A stretch of 18,055 nt of DNA, from the NCBI GenBank assembly GCA_018396615.1, contig JAGTQT010000002.1, positions 17,508-35,562 on the forward strand. Reading direction: 5' to 3'. Below, in pieces: positions 6,862 through 14,037 of the stretch (the stretch's first letter is position 1; each line of letters opens with the position of its first letter). This DNA is from Candidatus Bathyarchaeota archaeon (GTDB taxonomy: Archaea; Thermoproteota; Bathyarchaeia; Bathyarchaeales; Bathycorpusculaceae). The position numbers and the translations under genes were made by a program. The notes below the pieces were generated by a model. It did no database searches. It was not told the DNA's origin and saw only the letters and a program-made list of their open reading frames with translations.

Positions 6862-7752
6862 ATGCCGTTGAAAACTGTGAAAAAAGATACGGCTGAAAAA
6901 CTGACGCTAGAATGGGTTTTGCATGTGAAGAACTACAAACTGTCTCTTGACCGTAACCGCTGCGTCGGATGCCAAATCTGCAGTTTGGCATGCCCTAAAG
7001 AAGCTATCAAGGTTGAGAAACAGCCAAAAAGCAATGGGGAAAAGACCCGAAAGCCTAAAGTGGATATTGATTTGGCAAAGTGCAATTTCTGCGGGATCTG
7101 TGACATACTCTGCCCATATGGCGCTGTGAAAGTAACTTTAGACAATGAACACAGCCTGCCAATAATTGAAAAAAAATGTTTTCCCAAGCCTCTTCGAGAT
7201 ATCCAAGTAAATCCGGACAAGTTTCCAGCAGACCAAAACGAAATCGAGGAAGCATGTCCACTTCATCTGATTAGAGTGTTAGCGCCTGTGTCTGAAAGAA
7301 CTGAGTCTAAGGCGACTGTGGAAGTGGAAAAAGAATATTGCCCCTGCTGCAGGGTCTGCGAAATCAAACTGCCTCTGGGCGCCATGCAGGTTCGCAAGTT
7401 TATCTATGGAAAAATCGCTATACACCAAGAAAAATGCCCAGATGGATGCACAGACTGCTTAGATGTCTGCCCGATTACTGGTGCCCTTTTCCTCCAAGAC
7501 AAAGACAAGAAAGTGGCTGTGAATGATACTTTCTGCGTCTATTGTGGAGCTTGTAGAGTTGTATGTCCAGTGGAGGGCGCACTGGAGCTTGAGCGGACAC
7601 GCATTATTCATGAACCGATTCGTTCGGGCGCATGGAATAAAACGCTTGAAAGACTAACTTCGCCTGTTGGAATCGCCAAAGAACTGAAGAACAAGGGTTC
7701 TCTTAAGGCAAGGGAATCAGTTAAAAAGAGAGTGGGATTGAAAGGGGGCTAG
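6862..7752 (+). CDS. Polyferredoxin (multiple [4Fe-4S], FwdF-like), first gene of the Hdr operon
   Basis: A 296-residue cytoplasmic iron-sulfur protein resembling FwdF/FmdF-type polyferredoxins. Complete Cys motifs lie at C34/37/40/44, C74/77/80/84, C192/196/199/203 and C225/228/231/235. A fifth, C160/163/166, has Leu170 where the fourth Cys should be. A sixth is degenerate: residues 120-133 have the spacing of the motif at 191-204 but carry Phe121, Gln125 and Ile128 in place of Cys and keep only Cys132. Read as three two-cluster modules, it should hold five clusters, not six. The C-terminal 40 residues are basic and cluster-free. GGTGA precedes the ATG. The next gene, an HdrA, begins 3 bases after the stop, so this protein probably wires electrons to or from that HdrA pair. 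Confidence 0.85.
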   Translation: MPLKTVKKDTAEKLTLEWVLHVKNYKLSLDRNRCVGCQICSLACPKEAIKVEKQPKSNGEKTRKPKVDIDLAKCNFCGICDILCPYGAVKVTLDNEHSLPIIEKKCFPKPLRDIQVNPDKFPADQNEIEEACPLHLIRVLAPVSERTESKATVEVEKEYCPCCRVCEIKLPLGAMQVRKFIYGKIAIHQEKCPDGCTDCLDVCPITGALFLQDKDKKVAVNDTFCVYCGACRVVCPVEGALELERTRIIHEPIRSGAWNKTLERLTSPVGIAKELKNKGSLKARESVKKRVGLKGG

Positions 7753-7755
7753 AAG

Positions 7756-9810
7756 ATGGCTGAAACAGCTTCTAAGATACGGGGAAAAATTCGGCAAAAA
7801 AAGCGTGAGGCAACTGGCCGAGGGCGCAGACCAAAAACTCCTCGACCGCGCATAGGCGTTTTTGTCTGTCAATGTGGCGGACAGGTTTCATCGATTGTGG
7901 ATGTCAACGAATTGACTAACTATGCGAAGACTTTGCCTAACGTTGTCTATGCTGAGCAAATGAACTTCCCCTGCAGTCGTCTAGGTCAAGAAGAAATAGT
8001 TAACGCAATCAAAAAGAATAAGCTGGAACGCGTAGTCGTAGCCGGCTGTTCTCCAAGACTTTACGAGCCAACCTTCCAGAGGTGCGTTTCGCAAGCCGAA
8101 CTGAATCCGTGGCTGTTTGAGATGGCGAACATCCGCGAGTTTGCTTCCTATTGCCATCAAGCCAACCCCAAGCAAGCAACTGAAAAAGCCAAAGATACTG
8201 TCAGGATGGCTGTGGCTAAGGCAAAGCTGCTTGAACCTTTATCGCCTATAGAGCTGCCGATGACTAAGAAAGTCATGGTCATAGGTGGAGGCATAGCAGG
8301 CATCAACGCCGCGCTTGATTTGGCGGACATGGGTTTCAAAGTTTACGTCGTTGAGAAAACCGAGTCTATAGGTGGCTACATGGCCCTTTTAGACAAGACT
8401 TTTCCAACGCTTGACTGCAGCATATGCATCGAAGGTCCAAAGATGGTAGATGTCGGAAGACATCCTAACATCGAAATTATTTCTTATGCAGATGTCTTGA
8501 AAGTTGACGGCCATGTTGGCAGCTTTAAGGTAAAAATTCGCAAAAACCCGCGTTACGTCATAGCTGCAAACTGCACCGGATGCGGCGAATGCAGAGACGC
8601 ATGCCCCATAGAGTATCCTAACTACGCAGACATGTACCTTGGCGTTAGAAAAGCTATTTCACCACCCTTCGGCCAAGCGGTTCCGCTTACGCACACGATA
8701 AACAGGGAGTACTGTATTGAGTGTTTTAAGTGCGTGGATGCATGCGGAGCCAGAGAAGCCATTAACTTTGACCAGAAACCCGAAGAGATAGACCTCGAAG
8801 TTGGAGCGATCATAGTTTCCATAGGCTACAGCATGTACAATCCCTCAGACTTGGAATGGACTGGCTACGGTAAGTATGACAACGTGTTCACCGCCCTAGA
8901 ATTTGAAAGACTGATATTAGCAGCAGGACCTACAGGCGGCAAAGTTGTACGGGCATCAGACGGGCAGAAGCCGCATTCAGTCGCGTTTATCCAATGTGTA
9001 GGCTCACGGGACATTAACAGGTATGAGCACTGCTCCAGCTTCTGCTGCATGTACACCTTAAAACATGCGGTCATGCTTAAAGAAAAGTACAGAGACGACA
9101 TCGAGGTCTACGTTTTCTACAATGACATGCGAAGCAACTTCAAAGGCTACGAAGAATTCTATAATAGGGCGCAAAAATCAGGCGTTAAGTTCCTCAGAGT
9201 GAAGCTTGAAAACCGGAAGATACTCGAAGACCCTCAAACTAAAAGCCTAACCGTCAGCGGTGAAACTGAAGACGGTAAACCAGTTACAGCTCACGCCGAC
9301 ATGGTAGTGCTGGCAAACGCCGCAATTCCACAGCAAACAGCCACCGAACTAGCAAAAATACTCAAAATCCCCCTAACCCCTGAAGGCTTCTTCGTGGAAT
9401 GTCAACCTAAAATCAGACCAACAGACACAGACGTTCCCGGCATATTTTTAGCCGGAGCATGTCAAGGCTTAAAGGACATACCTTACAGCGTAGCACAAGG
9501 CAGCGCGGCAGCAGCTCAAGCAGCTGCGGTTCTAAGCAAGAACGTGTGGACTGTGGAGCCATTGGTGGCGCAGGTGAACGAGGAAATGTGTAGCGGATGC
9601 AGAGTCTGCGAGTCTGTTTGCGGTTACAATGCGATTGCGGTTGAAAATCGCGGAGACAAAGCCCTTGCACGGGTTAAGGAAGGACTTTGCCGAGGCTGCG
9701 GGATATGCAGCTCCGCCTGTCCGATGGACGCTATTAGCATGCCTAACTACTCAGACCGGCATATCATTGCGCAGGTCAAAGCCGTAATGGGGAGAGGCGA
9801 CAAAACATGA
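7756..9810 (+). CDS. hdrA: HdrA-like FAD/iron-sulfur subunit
   Basis: A 684-residue homologue of heterodisulfide reductase subunit A, the flavin subunit that bifurcates electrons in methanogen Hdr complexes. After a basic tail (1-32) comes the HdrA N-terminal domain (IGVFVCQCG, C38/C40; V-A-G-C-S-P-R, C98). The FAD Rossmann motif is V-I-G-G-G-I-A-G (175-182), followed by C-S-I-C (221-224). An inserted ferredoxin has C273/276/279/283 and C320/323/326/330. Then comes C-V-G-S-R-D (C414) with C426, C430 and C431. Their spacing matches the HdrA cluster ligands near the flavin, and Lys436 corresponds to the flavin-contacting lysine. The C-terminus holds C612/615/618/622 and C645/648/651/655. There are 3 bases to the upstream gene and an ATGA overlap with the next. 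Confidence 0.93.
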   Translation: MAETASKIRGKIRQKKREATGRGRRPKTPRPRIGVFVCQCGGQVSSIVDVNELTNYAKTLPNVVYAEQMNFPCSRLGQEEIVNAIKKNKLERVVVAGCSPRLYEPTFQRCVSQAELNPWLFEMANIREFASYCHQANPKQATEKAKDTVRMAVAKAKLLEPLSPIELPMTKKVMVIGGGIAGINAALDLADMGFKVYVVEKTESIGGYMALLDKTFPTLDCSICIEGPKMVDVGRHPNIEIISYADVLKVDGHVGSFKVKIRKNPRYVIAANCTGCGECRDACPIEYPNYADMYLGVRKAISPPFGQAVPLTHTINREYCIECFKCVDACGAREAINFDQKPEEIDLEVGAIIVSIGYSMYNPSDLEWTGYGKYDNVFTALEFERLILAAGPTGGKVVRASDGQKPHSVAFIQCVGSRDINRYEHCSSFCCMYTLKHAVMLKEKYRDDIEVYVFYNDMRSNFKGYEEFYNRAQKSGVKFLRVKLENRKILEDPQTKSLTVSGETEDGKPVTAHADMVVLANAAIPQQTATELAKILKIPLTPEGFFVECQPKIRPTDTDVPGIFLAGACQGLKDIPYSVAQGSAAAAQAAAVLSKNVWTVEPLVAQVNEEMCSGCRVCESVCGYNAIAVENRGDKALARVKEGLCRGCGICSSACPMDAISMPNYSDRHIIAQVKAVMGRGDKT

Positions 9811-12299
9811 GCGGACAAGTTGCTCCAAGATTTGAGGAACCTAGAATCGGCGTCTTCGTCTGCTATTGCGGCCTAAACATCGGCGGCGTCGTCGACGTGG
9901 AAGCAGTTGCAGAATACGCTCGGAAGCTACCAAACGTTGTTTACGTCAAAACAAACCGCTACACGTGCGCTGACCCTGGGCAGGACGAAATAAGAAAAGG
10001 AGTCAAAGAATACAGGCTGAACCGTGTTGTTGTTGCTGCTTGCTCTCCGAGGATGCATGAGCCTACTTTCCGCCGAACTGTTTCAGAAGCTGGACTGAAT
10101 CCTTACGTTTATGAAATGGCGAACATCCGCGAGTTTTCTTCTTGGTGCCATCCAACCATGCCGAAAGAGGCAACTGAAAAGGCAAAAGAACTGGTAAGAA
10201 TGGCAGTTGCCAAGGTGCGTCTGCTGGAGCCTCTCGACATTATAGAAGTACCGGTAACAAATAGAGCTTTAGTTGTCGGTGCAGGCGTAGCTGGTGCAAG
10301 TGCGGCTGTTGACCTTGCCGAAATGGGTTATCATGTCTACCTTGTCGACAAGGCTGAGAACATCGGCGGGCACATGGCACAGTTAGGTAAGACTTTTCCT
10401 GTTTTTGAATGTTCTAATTGCCCACAGCAGATTCATTGTCCAAGGTTCTCATGTGTCGCCACAAGAATTGGTGCGGCCGCAGTTCATCCGAATATAACGT
10501 TAATGAGCTACTCAGAAGTTAAGGAAGTTGAAGGTGTAATAGGAAGCTACAAAGCTAAAATCGTTAGGAAGCCGCGCTTTGTTGAAGAAGCTAAGTGCAT
10601 AAGCTGCGGCAAATGCGCTGAGGTTTGTCCTGTCGAGGTTCCCAACAAGTTTGAAGGCGGTATGAGAAAACGTAAGGCAATCTACATCCCGTTTCCAAAC
10701 GCGACTCCGAACACCTACACGATTGACAAGGAGGCATGTTTGTATTTCAAGGACGGTAGCTGCAAGAAATGTCAAGAAACCTGCCCAGTAGGCGCTGTAA
10801 ACTTTGAGCAGAAGCCTGTGGAAGAAAAGCTCGAAATCGGATGCATGATAGTGGCTACCGGTTATGACATCTATGAACCATATGACCTGCCTAACTACGG
10901 CTTCGGCAAATATCCAAACGTCGTAACCGGGCTGCAGCTTGAACGCATAGTGGATTCTGGAACACAGGTTCTAGGAGAGCTCTGGAAGCCATCTGACGGC
11001 AAGACGCCTGAAAGCCTAACGTACATCCAATGCGTTGGCTCAAGGGACGTAAACAAGTTCGAGTACTGCTCCGGATTCTGCTGCATGCTTACGCTTAAGA
11101 GTGCAGTTTTTCTAAAGGAAAAATTCGGAGATAAGCTGGACATTAACGTGCTGTTTACCGACATGCGTGCTAACAAGAAAGGCTACGAAGAGCTCTATAG
11201 AAAAGGACAGAAACTTGGTATAAACTTCATCCGTGTTAAACTTACTAACCGAAATGTAACAGAGGACGCCCAAACGAAAAAGCTGATTGTGACAGCGGAG
11301 AAAGAAAACGGCGACCCAGTGACCGTTAAGACCGATATGGTTGTGCTGGCTACCGCCGCAGTTCCAAGTCAAGGTTCAGAAGAAGTGGCAAGGCTCTTTA
11401 ACATAAGCCGCGGCGCCGACGGCTTCTTCATGGAAAGCCACCCCAAGCTTAAGCCCATAGACACGCCTGCGGATGGAGTTTTCGTTGCCGGCGGCTGCCA
11501 AGGACCAAAAGACGTGCCCTACAGTGTCTCGCAAGGCATGGGTGCGGCGGCTCGTGCTGCAACAATACTTTCAAAGCCCAAGTGGCAGATCCAGCCTATA
11601 ATAGCGTCCGTTGATCCCACGAAATGTCGCAACGTGAAGGTGAAATGCGGCATTTGTGCGAAAGCATGCCCCTACGGCGCAATAAGGGCTCCAGAAGGGC
11701 AAGTAGCGGAAGTTATGAGTGCCATGTGCCATGGCTGCGGAACATGTGTCGCAGAATGCCCAGCTGACGCAATAACTCAAAGGCACTTCACAGATGCTCA
11801 GATAATGTCTCAGATAAGAGCCGCGCTGGAAAGCGATCCTGAAGACAAGATTTTGGCTTTTCTGTGCAACTGGTGCAGCTATGCAGGAGCCGATCTTGCT
11901 GGTACAAGTAGGTTTGAGTACCCGCCAAACATTAGACCTATACGCGTGATGTGCTCTGGAAGAGTTGACCGAGACTTCGTGCTTGAGGGACTTCGGCTTG
12001 GCGCGGGAATGGTTTTGGTTGGCGCATGCCATCTGCCCTATGACTGCCACTACATTAGTGGAAACTACAAGATGAAGGCTCGAATGGATGCTTTGGCACC
12101 GATGTTGCAGAAGCTTGGCTTGAGCCCTCAAAGATTCAGAGTAGAGTACGTGTCTGCTGCTGAAGGCATCAAGTTTGCTGAAATCGTTAGGGAAATGACT
12201 GCACAGCTGCAGGCTCTGGGCAAGGAAAAGGTGAAGGCGGAGAATGCGAAGCTGAAGCCTTTTTTGGAAAACATGTTGAAGCGAAAAGAAGCTAAGTAG
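9807..12299 (+). CDS. HdrA-MvhD fusion protein
   Basis: An 830-residue protein: a second HdrA (about 1-675) fused to an MvhD/FlpD-type [2Fe-2S] domain (about 680-800). HdrA features are IGVFVCYCG (C19/C21), FAD motif V-V-G-A-G-V-A-G (156-163), inserted ferredoxin C264/267/270/274 and C311/319/322/326, and C409, C421, C425, C426 with Lys431. The C-terminal ferredoxin has C607/614/617/621 and C641/644/647/651. The MvhD part has C-N-W-C-S-Y-A-G-A-D (C687/C690), M-C-S-G-R (C716), and C741 and C747, the expected ligands. MvhD normally passes electrons between a hydrogenase or formate dehydrogenase and HdrA. Oddly, a Cys-rich insertion (C202, C205, C211, C216) replaces the usual CxxC after the FAD domain. 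The ATG overlaps the upstream stop as ATGA. No HdrB, HdrC or hydrogenase gene is nearby. Confidence 0.93.
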   Translation: MSGQVAPRFEEPRIGVFVCYCGLNIGGVVDVEAVAEYARKLPNVVYVKTNRYTCADPGQDEIRKGVKEYRLNRVVVAACSPRMHEPTFRRTVSEAGLNPYVYEMANIREFSSWCHPTMPKEATEKAKELVRMAVAKVRLLEPLDIIEVPVTNRALVVGAGVAGASAAVDLAEMGYHVYLVDKAENIGGHMAQLGKTFPVFECSNCPQQIHCPRFSCVATRIGAAAVHPNITLMSYSEVKEVEGVIGSYKAKIVRKPRFVEEAKCISCGKCAEVCPVEVPNKFEGGMRKRKAIYIPFPNATPNTYTIDKEACLYFKDGSCKKCQETCPVGAVNFEQKPVEEKLEIGCMIVATGYDIYEPYDLPNYGFGKYPNVVTGLQLERIVDSGTQVLGELWKPSDGKTPESLTYIQCVGSRDVNKFEYCSGFCCMLTLKSAVFLKEKFGDKLDINVLFTDMRANKKGYEELYRKGQKLGINFIRVKLTNRNVTEDAQTKKLIVTAEKENGDPVTVKTDMVVLATAAVPSQGSEEVARLFNISRGADGFFMESHPKLKPIDTPADGVFVAGGCQGPKDVPYSVSQGMGAAARAATILSKPKWQIQPIIASVDPTKCRNVKVKCGICAKACPYGAIRAPEGQVAEVMSAMCHGCGTCVAECPADAITQRHFTDAQIMSQIRAALESDPEDKILAFLCNWCSYAGADLAGTSRFEYPPNIRPIRVMCSGRVDRDFVLEGLRLGAGMVLVGACHLPYDCHYISGNYKMKARMDALAPMLQKLGLSPQRFRVEYVSAAEGIKFAEIVREMTAQLQALGKEKVKAENAKLKPFLENMLKRKEAK

Positions 12300-12308
12300 A
12301 ATTCCGAA

Positions 12309-12318
12309 CTTTTTTCTT
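12309..12318 (+). terminator. T-rich terminator of the HdrA operon
   Basis: CTTTTTTCTT lies about 10 bases after the stop of the HdrA-MvhD gene, with no clear hairpin. Archaeal RNA polymerase terminates at such T-tracts, and the next promoter follows immediately. Confidence 0.45.
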
Positions 12319-12335
12319 AATCGGCTTTTGTGATA

Positions 12336-12346
12336 AAAATTAAATA
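12336..12346 (+). promoter_or_regulatory. TATA-like promoter of the small basic protein gene
   Basis: AAAATTAAATA is the AT-rich element upstream of the gene at 12401. Initiation about 25 bases downstream would give a leader of about 30-35 bases including GAGGTG, about 10 bases before the ATG. This suggests separate transcription from the HdrA operon. Confidence 0.45.
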
Positions 12347-12400
12347 TCATACATGCACCTTAAGTATTAACTTGAGATTTAAACGAGGTGTGAATAAAAA

Positions 12401-12634
12401 ATGGTTAATGAAGGAAGAGGAAGCCTATTCCGAAGAAAAGACGGCAAATACCTGATCTACTTGCCTTTAGACCTTGCTGAAGACAGCATGTTCCCCTTCA
12501 AAAACTACGAAAAAACGAAGAGAGGCGCTGAATCAATCGCCGTCAAAGTAAGCTTCAAGATCGGAGACAACAAACTGGTTGTTGAAAAATGGAAGGAACC
12601 TCCAAGCGTTCAAGAAAAAACCAAAGAGAAATAG
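12401..12634 (+). CDS. Small basic protein of unknown function
   Basis: A 77-residue soluble protein, start supported by GAGGTG about 10 bases upstream. It reads MVNEGRGSLFRRKDGKYLIY, then L-P-L-D-L-A-E-D-S-M-F-P-F (21-33), a Lys-rich turn, a probable strand pair A-V-K-V-S-F-K ... K-L-V-V-E-K-W, and a disordered charged tail. The alternation of short strands, with 'K-Y-L-I-Y-L-P-L-D-L-A' resembling the 'v-t-I-P-k-e-l' start of swapped-hairpin AbrB proteins, raises the possibility of an AbrB/SpoVT-like transcription regulator. That is a weak guess, and the usual 'GD.v' signature is not clear. It has its own promoter and lies between the HdrA operon and a convergent permease gene. Confidence 0.7.
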   Translation: MVNEGRGSLFRRKDGKYLIYLPLDLAEDSMFPFKNYEKTKRGAESIAVKVSFKIGDNKLVVEKWKEPPSVQEKTKEK

Positions 12635-12660
12635 ACATCAAGCCCTATGTAAACCAGACA

Positions 12661-12668
12661 ATTTTTTA
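12661..12668 (+). terminator. T-tract after the small basic protein gene
   Basis: ATTTTTTA lies about 27 bases past the stop at 12634 in the gap before the convergent permease gene. It is a plausible archaeal T-tract terminator for the plus-strand gene. Confidence 0.35.
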
Positions 12669-12676
12669 AGCGGCGC

Positions 12677-13960
12677 CTAGCTCACGCGTATGTTTTTCGC
12701 CAATCTTGTCTTCGCTGCATAGTAGCCCATTCCTAGCAGTAGCCCAGCAGACCCTATAATCCATGACTGCAGCGAAATAAATACGGTAAAAACCAACATT
12801 CCTATACATGTAAGAGTCCCTAGAACAGACATCAAACGCTTGAAAACGCTTCGAGATTTTTTCAATCTAAGAGCTGCAATGTTGCCTATCGTGTAGTAGA
12901 AAAGTGATGCAAAAGTGCTGATAGCAACTACACTGCTGAGGTCTATAAATAAGACAAGAAAAACCATCAATAGCCCCACGGTCCAAACTGAATAATGTGG
13001 AGTACCATATTTCGAGTGCAGCTTGCTAAGGGTTTTCGGCAAGTCGCCTCTTCTAGCCATCGCAAACGTCACTCTCGAAACTCCCAGAATGGAAGTCAAT
13101 AAGACGCTTGCCGTAGCGATCAAACCTCCAAAGGAAACCAAGAAAACTAGGATACTGTTCTCTGTAGCGTTCATGGCTTCAGCCAGAGGCGATGTAGAGC
13201 CAGCAAGTCTGCCTGCGCCTACCAGCCCCACAGCCACGATGCCTACGCCGACGTAGAAGATGGTAGACACCAGCAGCGACAGCAGTATCGCTCTGGAAAC
13301 GTTTTTTTCCGCGTTTCTGACTTCTTCAGCGACAACTGCCACCCTGGCAAAACCCGCGTAAGCAAAGAATATGTAGAATGCGCCTTGCAAGACTCCGACC
13401 TCTAGAGGGGCAAAAGGTGAAAAGTTGGATGGCTTAACATAAGCAACCCCAAAGAGGATGAAAAGCACCAGTATAAGCAGCTTGGCAACAACAAGCACAT
13501 TGTTCAAAAGTGCTGATTGGCGTATTCCAGCAAAGTTCAAAATCGTAAATGCCAAACAGATTATCGCAGCTATCACGTTCACGGGAAGATTGGGAACTAA
13601 AGCGGAGAGATAATATGCAAAGCCTAAGGAAACCGCAGCTCCTACAAAGGTGTTAGACAACATCCACATCCAGCCAGCCAAGAAGCCTACCGAGGGGGAG
13701 ATTAGCTGATAGGCGAATTCATACACGCTTCCCTCTTTAGGCAGAGCTTTTGTAAGTTCGGCAAAACTTAGCGCCGTAAACAATGAAACCAGCGCCGCTA
13801 TCAGCATGGAAACAACTAGAGCTGAACCAGCTAAGCCTGCTGCTATTCCTGTGACTACAAAAATGCCTGCCCCAATAATAGCGCCTATGCTAAGTGCCGT
13901 GGCGTCAAATAAGCTTAGAGAAGGCTTCAGCGTGTCTTTTGTTTGCGTTTCTCCAGCCAT
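12677..13960 (-). CDS. APC superfamily amino acid permease (12-helix type)
   Basis: A 427-residue polytopic membrane protein. After a hydrophilic N-terminus, helix 1 has S-I-G-A-I-I-G-A-G-I-F-V-V-T-G (24-38), the classic APC unwound Gly segment. Helix 6 and its loop read A-Y-A-G-F-A-R-V-A-V-V-A-E-E-V-R-N, matching 'Y-x-G-F-x-x ... E-E-V-[KR]-N', and R-V-T-F-A-M-A-R-R-G-D-L-P follows helix 8 as in other amino acid permeases. It is about 70 residues shorter than the permease at 1054-2550, lacks that protein's extra C-terminal helices and has no small membrane genes around it, so the two look like different subfamilies. The substrate cannot be assigned. No strong ribosome site precedes the ATG. 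The gene lies downstream of the helicase on the same strand, with a 77-base gap that probably holds its own promoter. Confidence 0.92.
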   Translation of the reverse strand: MAGETQTKDTLKPSLSLFDATALSIGAIIGAGIFVVTGIAAGLAGSALVVSMLIAALVSLFTALSFAELTKALPKEGSVYEFAYQLISPSVGFLAGWMWMLSNTFVGAAVSLGFAYYLSALVPNLPVNVIAAIICLAFTILNFAGIRQSALLNNVLVVAKLLILVLFILFGVAYVKPSNFSPFAPLEVGVLQGAFYIFFAYAGFARVAVVAEEVRNAEKNVSRAILLSLLVSTIFYVGVGIVAVGLVGAGRLAGSTSPLAEAMNATENSILVFLVSFGGLIATASVLLTSILGVSRVTFAMARRGDLPKTLSKLHSKYGTPHYSVWTVGLLMVFLVLFIDLSSVVAISTFASLFYYTIGNIAALRLKKSRSVFKRLMSVLGTLTCIGMLVFTVFISLQSWIIGSAGLLLGMGYYAAKTRLAKNIRVS

Positions 13961-13993
13961 GCTTTGCTTAGATATGCTGTCTATTCAAAAACT

Positions 13994-14005
13994 TTGCCTA
14001 GGCAA
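13994..14005. promoter_or_regulatory. 12-base perfect palindrome upstream of the second permease
   Basis: TTGCCTAGGCAA is a perfect inverted repeat 33 bases upstream of the permease ATG, in the only non-coding gap before that gene. Size and position fit a dimeric regulator operator near the transcription start, but a 12-base palindrome can arise by chance and no second copy was noticed. Confidence 0.3.
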
Positions 14006-14037
14006 TTAAAGTTCTCTGGATCTAGCTAAAAAGCAGT

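Noticed and set aside
6862..7752. Calling the polyferredoxin FwdF of formylmethanofuran dehydrogenase
   Set aside because: The style is similar, but there are only four complete and two degenerate motifs, and the neighbours are HdrA genes rather than fwdABCDG. The safer call is FwdF-like polyferredoxin.
11571..12350. A 259-codon open frame on the minus strand
   Set aside because: It lies antisense to the MvhD end of the HdrA fusion, whose Cys ligands and domains are unambiguous. Its translation (rich in His, Ser, Phe, Leu) shows no recognisable domain and it has no ribosome site.
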